NCBI GenBank assembly: GCA_003116995.1
Contig: BDSL01000074.1
Coordinates: forward strand, 434,001-498,000
Direction: 5' to 3'
Length of the DNA stretch: 64,000 nt
DNA from: Yamagishiella unicocca
Taxonomy: Eukaryota; Chlorophyta; Chlorophyceae; Chlamydomonadales; Volvocaceae
Positions 12,588 to 24,600 of the stretch are shown here, one piece after another. Each line of letters starts with the position of its first letter. Position 1 is the first letter of the stretch. The notes under the pieces were generated by a model that made no database searches, had not been told where the DNA came from, and saw only the letters and a list, made by a program, of their open reading frames with translations. A program made the position numbers and the translations under genes.

Positions 12588-13075
12588 CTTGCTGTTCTTC
12601 TAAGGAGACGATGCTCGTTACCGTAAGGGGCTACGCCAAGACAGCGTTCTCGACTAGCACGTATTCCTTTAAGATCGCGAGGTAACCTTCTTTGCAAGCA
12701 ATTCCTATACTATTATCTTATACCGATTAATGAAGAAGTTAATACATGTTTGAGGAAACCCCAAGGTTGAGGTCTCGGAGCCAATTGTGTTCAGACAATT
12801 TTAGGCATGACACATTGCCACTTACAGTGATTGCTAATTGCAGGAATTAGGTTATAGTAGTGCACATATACCTCATGCTTGACGGTCCTGCCGCAGTCAT
12901 TTGCCGTTCATTTGATCGTGCGCCAAAGCACTGCAGTTAGAGTCAGGGTTTCGATACTCTTTACTTTTGTGAAAGCGCCGTTGACACTTGGGTTTTGGTC
13001 TGACGGGAGCTCGACACTGTTTTGCTTTTCAACAACGTACTTCAGCTGGAGAGGAAGAATAGACCACCGGACCCC
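12588..13075. promoter_or_regulatory. Shared head-to-head promoter region, YJU2 / LIKE-COV
   Basis: 488 bp between two divergent start codons, AT-richer than the flanks, notably 12700-12860. It must hold both 5' UTRs and promoters. I see no unambiguous TATA box or named element. Confidence 0.5.
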
Positions 13076-15799
13076 ATGCCGGTGACACCTACAGATGTGG
13101 AGGTACAGCCTAGCACGCGGTTGCTCGTGGCGGAGGAGGACAAAAAGGGCGTGGAGATCGAGAGGAGAGCAAGCGGTTCGGTACGCCCCCGGAGCGGACA
13201 GCAGGTAGGATGAGAGGCGTGCCTGTAGAAAGCACAACGTCTTTCGCTGGCTGCGAGATGCTAGCGAGTTACAAGCCGGCATGTCGTGCCTCTCGTGTAG
13301 GCCGTTACCTCCCTCGTCCACAGCTGGGCGTCCCGCAAATTTGCTGTTGGATGGTAAGCAGTTTTGCTGTTCTCTGTTGCTGCCACGCGAATATCGGAAT
13401 CGCGGTTGCGCGCCGCCACAACACCCACTGTGACACGAGGATGGGTTTCTTCCGTTTGCAGCGCGATTTTGTTTCCTGTCGCGGTGACCGTGTACGTGAC
13501 GTGGTGGTTCCTCACGTTTTTCGACAACTTCTTCTCGGTGAGTGGCGGGGGAAGGGTCGGGCAGCCACAAACACGGTGCGCTCCGGAAACCTTCGTGGGC
13601 GTTTATGCTCATCGCGATCGAGGGTTTGGGCCAGCCCAATGACGTCCCAAATCTTGCCTTTGCTTCAATTCCCCCGCAGCCAATCTATTACAAACTATTC
13701 GACTTCCACGTATTCGGACTGGGTTTCATTACATCCATGGCGTTCATCTTCTTGATTGGTGAGTACATTTCGCCGCCGGGGTGAAGCAGCAAAGGTACGG
13801 GTATGTGGGCAAGCACGCGGAGCATGTGGGCTTTCGTTGCTGGCGCTGTTGTGGCGGTTTAAATAAGGCATCGAGGCACGTATGCACTACGTTACACGGG
13901 TTGGGTGTATAAAACCGTTTTACGCAACGGGACAGGATAGTTGGCGCATGGTCGTCGGACACCAATTTTGTGGGCGCATGCTGGAGCACTGGAATTGACT
14001 ACCGGCAAACCTGTGGAGGCGGCCTGTCGGAGCTGTGGAAAAGAAAAGAAATAGAAAAAGATTAAGCAAAAGCGCGGTGACGTGCATTCGCGACGAGTGG
14101 CGGTGCTGCCCGGCGCCCTGCCCGGATACCACACGGGTTGGGTGGGGAGGGGAGGCGCGGTTTCTGCGTTGGCATCTGCGTTGGGCGTCTATGCCGTACA
14201 ATGGGGTGTGGGGTTACAGCGGCGTGTGGGGTTGAGGGGCATCTTTGGCTTTTGGAGGTAGGGCCAGAACGAGGGACATTTCAAATGGGGCCTCTGGGGC
14301 CTCTCAGCAAGACGTGAAGACCGGAGGCGAGCGCAGGTAATTGGTTATCTCGGCGCGTTGGAAGACAACGGCGCCCAAGAAGGCGCTAGAAATTAGTTTG
14401 CCGAAGACAACGGCGCCCAAGTTACATAATGTGTCTAAAAAGTCATTAACGGAAACCTTAGAAACTGTGGCGGGGGGTTAAACCTGAGACCATCCTGTTG
14501 CTCAACATGGACCGGGGAATGAAATAGCACACCCACCAGGGTTCGCAACATGGCCAATGGCCACTAGTTGCGGACCCTTATGATAACCTGCTTGCAAAAG
14601 GAGGGAATTGTTTGAAGGGGTGGACGAAGATGAGCTGGCACGGCTTTCGTCACAGGTTACGGAATTACAGTTTGCGCGCGCAGCATGTCGTAACAAACTG
14701 ATGCCGTGGTCTGTGATGGCTCTTCTGTGATTTTGCGTCGTGGTGTCGACCTAATCAGAAAGAAACTCCCCACACGCTCTTTGTGGGGGGTTGGCCTAAG
14801 GACCCGGTACACGAACCCGGTGTAGCTGGCGCATAGCTACCGAACTTGGCGCCTGCTGTACGGCTGTGCGGCATCTGAAAATTCATCTAAAGTTCGTTCA
14901 AACCCTTCCTCAATTCCTATTGTTTGTAATGCAGGCGTTTTCTTCTCGTCATGGCTCGGCTCGGCGCTTCTAGGAATCGGCGAGTGGATTATCAAGCGGC
15001 TTCCGCTAGTGAAGCATATCTATTCGGCATCAAAGCAGGTCAGTGTCATCCAGTACGGGCGTGAAGGCAGCCTGCTGTGGATGCTTCCCGCTCTTTGCCA
15101 TGCATCCGTGGCCGATAGCGGTGACAGTTTCACCGTGCATCTTGAAACGTCCTTGGTGAATGCCACAGGTCAGCGCTGCTATTAATCCGGAAAACGAGGC
15201 GTCCAAAGCATTCCAGGAGTGCGTAATCATCCGGCACCCGCGGAAAGGAGAGTACGCCATTGCTTTCATAACTGGCCGAACAGTACTCCAGGTAGGTCGT
15301 TAGGTTGACAAATGGCATGGGAATGCGACACGAACTGGTATGCTTGTACGCGGGATATTGGCGTTGCTCATCCCAGTCCTGATTTCGGAGGGAGTGGAGG
15401 AGCCCACTTCGCTGGGAATGCCGATCCGGGATATGTATTTTGAGTGCCTGTCTCAACATACGTTATACCCTCTGCATTGGAACTGTGTACCAAATCCTCT
15501 ACCTAATCTTTTTTGAACTGCTGCAGACTGGTTCTCTGGACACAAAGCTTAATACCGTGTACGTGCCCACCAACCACGTGTACGTTGGGGACATTTTTCT
15601 GCTCGAAGATAAGGAGATTACGCACACCAATCTTTCGGTCCGGGAGGGATTAGGTAAGGCTGTGCTTGTACTCGAGTTGCTTTCCAGTTCGTAGCTGAAG
15701 ATAGCCTAACGCTGAAAACCCCGTGCCCTACTCGCAGAGATAATTGTTTCGTGCGGCATGGCTATCCCACCGCACTTGATTGCAGTCCCGAAGCCATGA
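13076..15799 (+). CDS. LCV: LIKE-COV (DUF502 family) integral membrane protein
   Basis: Eight exons: 13076-13204, 13301-13353, 13462-13537, 13680-13758, 14935-15038, 15169-15291, 15527-15653, 15738-15799. They total 753 bases (250 residues) with every phase consistent. Plant COV/LCV landmarks appear in order: FPVAVTVYVTWWF (first membrane segment), FDFHVFGLGFITS with FIFLIG (second membrane segment), LGIGEWIIKRLPLVKHIYSASKQVSAAI, FQECVIIRHPRKGEYAIAF, VYVPTNHVYVGDIFL and SVREGLEIIVSCGMAIP. Length fits the family (about 250-270). In Arabidopsis COV1 affects vascular patterning and family members are Golgi-associated, so the algal role must be more basic and is unknown. The ATG at 13076 is chosen as the only one in frame upstream. 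Intron 4 is long (1176 bp) because of a retroposon-like insertion. Confidence 0.93.
13894..14144 (+). mobile_element. SINE-like insertion in LIKE-COV intron 4
   Basis: Flanked by a 14-bp direct repeat acacgggttgggtg (13894-13907 and 14131-14144), which looks like a target-site duplication. The body from about 13908 to 14060 matches 40985-41145 closely, including gttttacgcaacggg, ggataGTTGGCGCATGG and an A-rich stretch (aaaagaaaagaaatagaaa). This copy carries about 70 further bases after the A-rich stretch. Confidence 0.75.
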
Positions 15800-16217
15800 A
15801 GATGTTAGTCAGATGCCTCTAAATCGATGGATCAATGCATACACCAACGCTGTCCGCTGTACCTAAGCATGAACAAATGAGATAGTGTGATGGTGGGAGG
15901 ACTACATAGTTAGCAATGTATAGCTGTCAGTTGTTTACATTAGTTTAAACGGATCGTTGCTTTAGCGGTTTGACGCCATTTCCACATCATGTCATTACAA
16001 GGTCTGCTTGTTAGGTATTTGGGTCAGGAGTGCGTGTATCCCCCTTCCTCCTGGGCTGCAGGATGTTAATGTTGCACACCCTACACAACCAACGAAAACT
16101 TACGTTGGGTCCTTTGCAAAACAATCTCTGCTCACATGCTCAGCTTCATTTTAAATATATGCCCTGCTGTCCGTCAATGAAAGTAAATTTTAAATCATCG
16201 GGCTCATCCGACCCTGT
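15800..16217. other. Convergent intergenic region, LIKE-COV / EB1 3' UTRs
   Basis: 418 bp between two facing stop codons, AT-rich. No ORF or RNA gene seen. Confidence 0.6.
15995..15999 (-). terminator. Possible polyadenylation signal of the EB1 gene
   Basis: TGTAA on the minus strand, about 220 bases past the EB1 stop, a usual distance for volvocine 3' UTRs. Tentative. Confidence 0.4.
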
Positions 16218-18120
16218 TCAACCGTCCTGCGCCGACAGCTCCTCCTCAGTGTACTCCCGCCCTGCAAACTCGACCTGCGCTTCCCGCACAATGCGCCCGC
16301 CGTCCTCCGACGTAGCAGCATACAGGATCTCCTGAACGCGCTTCATGATTTGGACGTCCGTAATGACCGGCGTCTGGCATAGTAGCTCAACGTCCCGCAA
16401 CTTGGAGTAGTAGAACTCCTTCTCCTTCTCGAAGCCGTCCGCCTTGATACGCAGGTCCTGTGGGAATTTGTGGGTGCCATAGCTAGTGTAAGAACACAAT
16501 ACGTACTTCGTAACCTTTCAATTCGCAATTCGCATTGTCATGCTGCTACAAACGCAGTAGTCTGGGGTGTACCTCGAGCTGATGATTCAGCTTATCCATC
16601 TGGTCACGATCGCCCGGGCTCATGGCCTTGTTGTTGCCGGCGGGACGGGGCGTCGGCGCAGGAGCTGCTGCGGCACGCGGCGCTGCCGTGGGAGCTGCCT
16701 TAATGCCTGCAGATCCGGCCTTGGATCCTGCCATTGCCTTCATGTCGCCCGTCTTGCAAAGCTGCCGGCGGCCGGGGCCGTCGTAGGGTGCAGGGGGCTG
16801 GCCCATAGTGACCTGCGTCCATTACAACATCGTACAAATGACGGTATTTAGATACTTGTTGCATAACCAACACTATGATGGTCACTGCTTCAGCACGCAC
16901 CTGGTCCCAGTAAGCCTTGAACCACTGCATGAACTCCATGTTATCCAACGGCCGCCCCTTCACAAGCCGGGCCACCTCCACGTACTGCAGACACCATGAG
17001 GGGAAACAGGATGGGCATGCCGCAATCAGGCATCGAGTGATGAAACAAGCCAGCTGCAACCTTACGCTTCTGCAAGCATGTTCTGCTGCCAAGAAACTCG
17101 TATCACAAAAACCGTAGGGATCGGCTGTGCTAGGCTCGAACAGGCGCAGGACGTGTGTAGGACTACGTTGTGGCTGAATGTATGTGACGTGTCCGTAATG
17201 AAGGCTAACACATGCTGATCCAGTCAAAGCCGCTACAATTCATGTCATTCGCCGAACCTTGTCAATCTTCAGCTTGTTGAAGCAGTCCTGGAGCACCTTG
17301 TAGTTGTTGATCATTTGGTACTGCGCATTCCATAAACCAGATGGGATGCAGGTTACCCGCGGTCATCAGGAAACAGAGATGGTGGTTGGCATTGCCGGCA
17401 CCTCACTGCCGTTTGGGTGCCTCCCGTTTGGATGCCTCCCATCTGATGGGTGATGCTGAAAAGATGGAGAACGAAATGAAACGCACGAAACCCTTCCTCC
17501 AGGGCTGCACAAGCAGACATTGGCATCAGGAGCTGAATTATGCCCATCAAAGCGCTACTTAACCTAACATCTCCATACCTCGCTGTTAGCATTGAAGTCC
17601 ACCTTGGACATGGGCACTGTCCCCGAGTGAAGCACATCCAGCAGTTGACACGCAACGGCGCCGTTGCTGGTATCCTCAACCTACAGAGGAGGACGGTTAC
17701 AGGCAATCCACTAATACAACAAGGCCGAGGATAGGTTATACTGCTTAACTCAAGTCAAAGATCCCTCATTGACCCTTATGCCCGTCAGTACATGCCATAT
17801 GCTACTCAGCTTCAAGCCATTGCGGAACCCTACTCAGGTATTGGACGTCTTTCTGGTCAGCAACATAGGTCCAGCACAAAGCCTACCTTTCCAGCTTGAG
17901 CAATTGAACCATGTACCTACCTTGCTGAGGCGCAGGCCAAGCGTTTCGTTGATCCAAGACAAGATTTCTCCACGGCCCAAGAAGTAATGCGGGTCTTGGA
18001 GACCGAACGACTGCGAACAAGAGGGGGTGCAAAAACCGCGCGCGTCCAGCGTGAGCCCGGAAGCACATCATAAAGCAGGAGAGACAGCATTCTGCACGAG
18101 CTGACCGTCTGAGGTGGCAT
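16218..18120 (-). CDS. EB1: EB1-type microtubule plus-end-binding protein
   Basis: Tracks growing microtubule ends in the cytoplasm and flagella. Exons 18120-18106, 18010-17921, 17680-17579, 17320-17258, 16984-16901, 16812-16573 and 16457-16218 give 277 residues, and all inner exons are phase 0. The N-terminal calponin-homology domain spans residues 1-118: [78 protein letters not shown] basic Ala/Pro linker follows (about 119-185). The C-terminal EB-homology coiled coil starts at residue 199 with [19 protein letters not shown]. The protein ends SAQDG rather than the EEY/F of animal EB1. Exon 1 encodes only MPPQT and is the least certain. FO synthase starts divergently upstream. Confidence 0.93.
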
Positions 18121-18629
18121 GCTTGCAAGGCTCGTGGAGTGTCAAGCTCAGCGCTCTGCAAACAAGTAGTTTGAATCACGGTGTGGTACAGGTGTCTAGC
18201 GATTTCCACAATAAATAGAAAGATAACTTAAGATGATCAATTTGTTCTAGTTTTACAGTATTCTACTTTTGGAAGGCGAGGGGATGTCAGCAATTCCGCG
18301 TCGTACGGCAAATGCACGGAAGCGGTCGGTATCGCCGGGAGGACATTTAATTGACTCTGGATGCTACTTGTGCATTGCAAGTGGCCAGCCTACTGGCGCG
18401 TTACCGCAATCGCCGTTGGTTGGGATAGCGCCTTCATTTTTGCTTGCTGCTATGATTGGCGACCCTCCGCCAGCATACGTCTTCACTTTCAGCTTACAAT
18501 CTTGACTACAGCATTGCGCCACAAGGACTTGAACAATCCTCGGCAAAACACTTTCGTACGCTGAGCCCCTCCAGCTCATCGACTGTCGGACCCCTAGCTA
18601 AACCCGCAGCCCGCTGTAACTGTTCAGCA
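18121..18629. promoter_or_regulatory. Head-to-head promoter region, EB1 / FO synthase
   Basis: About 510 bp between the EB1 start and the first ATG of the open FO synthase frame. That frame is already open from 18456, so the FO 5' UTR or an earlier start may occupy part of it. No defined element recognised. Confidence 0.4.
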
Positions 18630-21600
18630 ATGCAAGTGGCGGGATTGTCTCCAGGCCACTGCATAGGCACAGCCACGCAGCATAGTTCGTTGTCACCGGC
18701 GTTGTCATGTGGGTATGCGCGTCCCACGTTGGACTCGGCACCCCGATCATCGCCTCCCATGACTTCGGAGCACCGACCAACAACCCGTCAATTCGTAAGA
18801 AGGATCATTACACATGCTACGCATTACCCTGAGGCCCAGCCCCAGCAGCCGCTGGCGCTCAGACCGCACATCCCGCTAGCACCTGGACAGGCGGTTTCCT
18901 GTAGCTACAATCCCAGGCCGTCTGTTCTCGCGTCCCGACGATGCGCGGTCCCTTCAGATCCCGCGGCCAAGCCGCGGCAACCGTTTAGATCAAACGCACT
19001 GCGAGCAGCAGCGACAGCGTACGACGCCGCTGCGGCCGCCACCACGCCAACCCTGTTTCCCGACATGTCGGAGGCCCTAGGGCTCCATGGCTGGTTGCTG
19101 GACGCCCCCCTGGAGCAGCTGATGGCGCGGGCCGCAGGGCTGCGTGACCGCGGGCCCTATGCCGGCATCATCTCCTTCTCACCCAAGGTAGGTATGCGAC
19201 CTAGGAGTGGCCGTTGCGGAAAGGGTGACTCGTGGGGGGCACCCACAACAGCTGCGACTGCCGCAACCGTCCCGACCTTCCCGATACGCGCTCCCCACCC
19301 GGCTTTCCGAGGCCGAGGCGAATCCCGAAGCGGCTGCCGCCGCCACTGCCGCTGCGGTTGTTCGTGTTGCAGCTTGTGCTGCTGCTGACATCGAAAGTGC
19401 TCCATTGCTCCAGCACCCGGTGGCCATCCCCCTGCACCGCTCGGCTCTCCTCCTCGACGCCGGGGGGGCCGCCCTCCATAGCTGGCACTACTCTCGGCAG
19501 TCCCCGGTGTCGACGCAGGCACCCACAACGCGGTGTTCCCCCCTTCCCTGCCACAACGGTTCATGTCTAGTCAACGGTTCTTTAATGTAACCCCCCGCCA
19601 CAGGTTTCCTCTCATATCCCCCGCCACAGGCTTCCTCTCATATCCCCCGCCACAGGCTTCCTCTCATATCCCCCGCCACAGGCTTCCGCCCAACCCCCCC
19701 GCCACAGGTTTCCTCTCATATCCCCCCGCCACAGGTTTCCTCTCATATCCCCCGCCCCCGCTCCCCCCACGCCTAGTTCCTTCCCTCCGTCTCCTATGTC
19801 GTCTTATCGGGTCTTCTTCTCGCCACCCTCCGCCCGAGATTCCCTCCTTCGCTTTGCCTTTGATGATACTACCAGCACTTGATGATATCTGCCCCCCGCC
19901 CACGTCGTGTTTTCCTCGCTGACCTGCTAGGTCTTCCTGCCGCTCACTCGCTTGTGCCGCGATACTTGCGGCTACTGCACCTTCGCGCAGCCCCCTCGGC
20001 CCGGGCGGCGGGCGTACATGGTGATGGAGGAGGTGCTGCAGGTGAGCGGGGAGCGCGCGGAAGGCGAGGTGGGGTGGCGAGCGAAGGGGGGGTGAGAGGA
20101 AACCGGCGAATACACACAAAATTGCCGGGGGGCCACGCGGGGAGTGCCGGAGGAGGCGGGGGCCGTGTGGTGTTTGGGATGAGCCACAGCGCGTGCTGCG
20201 CCGTGCCGTGCGTGCTGCGTGGTGCTCCGCAGGTGGCGGCTCTGGGTGCTTCGGCGGGCTGCTCGGAGGCGCTTCTGACGCTGGGCGACAAGCCGGAGGA
20301 GAGGTGGCCGGCGGCGGCGGCGGAGCTGGCGGAGATGGGGTACGGCAGCACGCTGGAGTACGTGGAGGCGGCGGCGCGGGTGGGTTGTGTTGCTGGGGGG
20401 CTGGGGGCCGTGGCCGGGGGTGGCTAGAAAATCCGTTGGCGGGGTGGGGGGTTTTGATAAGAGAGTCCGCGAATCCACGGGGAGCTTGGTGCAGTTACGG
20501 TGCAGGATGACAGCGAGGGCCGGCGGAGAGGTGACGTGTGTGGAACACCAAGTGGACATCCAGTAGTGGTACGCTTAGCTCACATCCAGTGGTGGTATAC
20601 CCGCCTTACATGCAGTGCCGGCGCCCGCCGCTGGCCCTATCCTCCTTCCTCCATCCAGACCCTCCCCTCCCCTAACCTGTTAGCTTCCCTCCCTTCCTCC
20701 ATCCCTCCCCTAACCTTACCTGTCGGCTTCCCTCCCTTCCTCCATCCCTCCCCTCCCTTAACCTGTCGGCTTCCCTCCCTTCCTCCATCCCTCCCCTCCC
20801 AGGCCGTCCTGCGTGAGACCGGGCTACTGCCGCACATCAACGCCGGCGTCATGGACGAACAGCAGCTGCGCCGGCTGAAGCACGTGCGTTAGTTGTCGGT
20901 TGTGCCGTTTGCGTTCGTTAGTAGGTCTACCTACATGACTCACGTAGCTGAGCTTGTGAATGGGTCCCGCGTTAGTCGCTAGCTCGCCTTAGTACGGCAC
21001 TCCCTCCTGCCTCCCCCCTTCTCTCCGTCCTGCCCACCTCCCTCCCTAGCATCTTTACTTGCACACCGCCTAGCCCCTTGAACCCATCTAGGTTTTCAAC
21101 CATCCTAAGTTTTTCAACCATTTAGTTTATCAACCATTTAGTTTTTCAACCATTTAAATTTTCCCACCACCTAGGTTTCGATATCCGCCTATTTGTTTTC
21201 CGACGTCCCCTTGCCTACAGGTGTCCGCCAGCCAGGGCCTTATGCTGGAGAGCACCTCCCTAGCGCTGCTCCAGCCCGGCGCCGCACACCATGACTGCCC
21301 GGACAAGGACCCCGCTGCGCGACTGGCCACCATCGAGGCCGCCGGCCGGGCGGCGGTGCCTTACACGTCAGGTGGGCTGATCAGCGGTGGTGGGACGCCG
21401 TTCACAGGGCGCGCCGTACAACGCCCCGGGGAAGGGGGCCGTGGGTGACCATTGTGGCCCTGGTCCGCTACGCCGGATGGCAGGCCACGTGCAGTGACTG
21501 TGGGGTTTCATAGGAGGGGTAGCACGGGTCCGACCCGGGTGGCTGTGTTGTGTTGCGGCCTGAGGGGTGGATCCCCCTCTGCGTGTCAGCCTGACAGTGC

Positions 21601-24600
21601 GCGTGGCCTTCACCCCCCCACACACACACACCTCGGGTGTTTCTGCCCTCCGTCTCCTGTGTCGTGTCACCGAGTCTCCTTGCCGCCCCTCCCCCCGAAG
21701 ACTGTGCACCAGCTACACTTCCCATGTCGAGTAACAGGTTCTTTTTTGTAAAATAAAAACCCTCCCGGGATGCAAGTCCTCCCAAGTTCTCCAGTATGCA
21801 TCTCGAAACGTCTTTCCTAAACGGTTTTCCTCGCATCCACGGGTCTTCCTCGAAACCCCTTCCCCGGACGCAGGCATCCTGGTGGGTATTGGCGACACCC
21901 GTGCCGACCGGCTGCATGCCCTGACCTGCCTGCACAGCCTGCACAGCCGCTACGGCCACATCCAGGTAGGCGCCAGGCGGCGGGAGAGGAGGAATTCGTG
22001 GCGGCCGGGGAGGAGGATCTCATCTCTATCTCGATCTTGACCTTCAGTACGACCAACGACCACTTGTCCAGATCTGCGTATTTTGTTTGTTGCGCTTACT
22101 CGCGCGTACCCCCCGCAGGAGCTTATCATCCAGAACTTCCGCGCCAAGCAAAACACAGCCATGGCCTCCTGGCCTGAGCCGCCGCTGGAGGAGCTTCTGT
22201 GGGCGGTGGCTGCTGCAAGAATCATCTTCGGACCCCACATGAGCATCCAGGTGAGCGTGTCTGCGTGTGTGTGTTTTTGCACGCCGGACCCACCGCTCCA
22301 GGGGGGTGAATTCCGGGCGCCCAGGACCTCGTACGACAGTCGCCAGGCGACTCTGCAGCTTGGGCGTACACCCTAAGAAACCCCCGTGTCTGCCCTTTGT
22401 GGGTGGGATGCCCTTTGTGGGTGCTTGGGCCGGTGGTGCTGCAGGTGCCGCCGAATTTGACTCCGCTGGAGGCAGCGGGCGGGGCCGCCGCGGCTGGCGG
22501 CGGCGGCGGCGGCGGCTCCTCCCTGGAGTCTTTGCAGGCCGGCTGGCGGGCGTTGCTGGACGCGGGAATCAACGACTGGGGTGCGGGGGGGGCGCGGGGA
22601 CCGGCGGGCGGATGGGGCCGGATTCGGATTTGGACCCAGTACGAATATTGTACAACGTATGAAGCTGAGTGTAACATTACGGCGCAAAGGGACGGTGGCA
22701 CAATGGCCTCCTCAGCGACCCGCGGGTCACCAGCACGTACAGTTGTCCCCGCCCACCACCGGGTGTCAATCAAACACCTGCCAGCGCGGCCACGCCCCCG
22801 CCACCTCCCCTGTGCTCCGTTAGCATTTCGTTTTCTCCTTATTCGGTCCACGGTTTCCCTCCCTACCAAGGCAGGGCCCCAGGCCCCCAGCTACACCCCC
22901 CAACTACCTCCCATCCCATCCACATCAGCGCCTTCTGCCCAACGACGGAAGCGCCCCCCCTTCGATGCCAACCATCATGTCGTTTTCGCGTCAACGGTTT
23001 TCACGCCACCCCCCCCTTCGATACCAACCCCTCGCCCCCCCGCCCTCTCAACCCCTCGCCCCCCCGCCCTCTCAACCCCTCGCCCCCCCGCCCTCTCAAC
23101 CCCTCCCCCCTTCCCGTGCCAGGCGGCATCTCGCCCATCACCCGCGACTTCGTCAACCCCGAGCGCCCCTGGCCGCACCTCGCCCCCCTGGCCGCCACCA
23201 CCGCCGCTGCCGGGAAGCTGCTGCTGCCTCGCCTGCCGGTCTACCCGCCCTACCTGGGTCTGAGGGGGCGGCAGTCTCAAGGAGGCGACCAGGGGGCAGA
23301 CGCGTGGACCGCCACCCAGACCGCGGCCGCCAGCACCGGCAGAAGCACCGGCAGTAGCGCCAGCACCGGCAGAAGCACCGGCAGTAGCGCCAGCACCAGC
23401 ACCAGCACCGGCAGTAGTGTTAGCATTAGCATGGGTAGTAGCGCGGGCAGTGACGCGGGCGGTGGAGTGAGCGGCGCGGGCAGTGGGGCGGACGGCGGTG
23501 TTGCGGCGTGGCTTGACTTCACTGGTGGCCGGGACAGCGTTGGGGCGGCGGTGCTGCGGAGCGCCGACAGCGAGGGCTTCCTGCGGGCTAGCAGCTGGGT
23601 GGCGGGGCTGCCGGACGGCGAGCAGCCGCAGGGGGAGGAGGGGGAGGAGGACGCGATACATCGGCAGCAGCACCAGCAGCACCAGCAGCACCAGCAGCAC
23701 CAGCAGCACCAGCAGCACCAGCAGCACCAGCAGCACCAGCAGCAGCAACGCCAGCAATTGGAGGCAGCGGGTAGAGGGGACGGAGCTGGGGAGGGGGCGG
23801 ATGAGGAACGGCGCCGCGGGGCGGGGGCCCCGAGCCCCTCGGCGGGGGCGGGGGCGGCAGCCGGCAGGGAGGGCAGGGAGGGCGCGGCGGGGACGTCCTC
23901 CCGTCTGCTGCTCAGCAACGTGCCGCTGCCTCGGTGGCGGGAGGGCAGGGCGTGGCGGGTGGCGGTGGGTGTGGACGGCGCGCTGGAGGGCGGGTTCGCA
24001 CAGCCCGCGGAACCGTCGCCGCGGGTGGCCAGGTGCGGGGCCGGGGGGGGGGCCGAACTGCCCAAGTTCCCCCGTCAGTATGTGAAGAGCCTTTCCTTTC
24101 CTGTCGGGTCACTGGTTTACTCTCAACCCTGGATGGTTTCGGCGCCCATAAAACACCATAAGTAGTAGAAAACACAAATGCACACGCAGGTAGACACACA
24201 CGCACGCACTCCTTCGGCCCCCTCTTCCTCCCCGGTGGTATCCGGGCCCGGGTCCCCAGGTTGCTGGCAGGGGTGCTCCAGGGAGGCAGGCCGCTGCAGC
24301 GCGAGGAGGTGGAGCTGCTGCTGCGCTGCCGCGGGGCCGACCACGCCGCCGTATGCGCAGCTGCCGACCTGCTGCGGAGCCGTACGTGCGGAGACACGGT
24401 GTCGTACGTCGTCAACCGCAACATCAACTACACCAACGTCTGCACGTACAAGTGAGGCCGGCGGAGGGTGGGTGTAGGGGGTGGTCTGCGAGTCAGCTGG
24501 TTTGCAGCAGATGGGGGTTCAGGTCCGATCTTCGTCCTCGGATTTGACCGGGTTCGTGAGGTTATTGCCGCGCGGCTGACTGGCTTAACCTATGGAGTGT

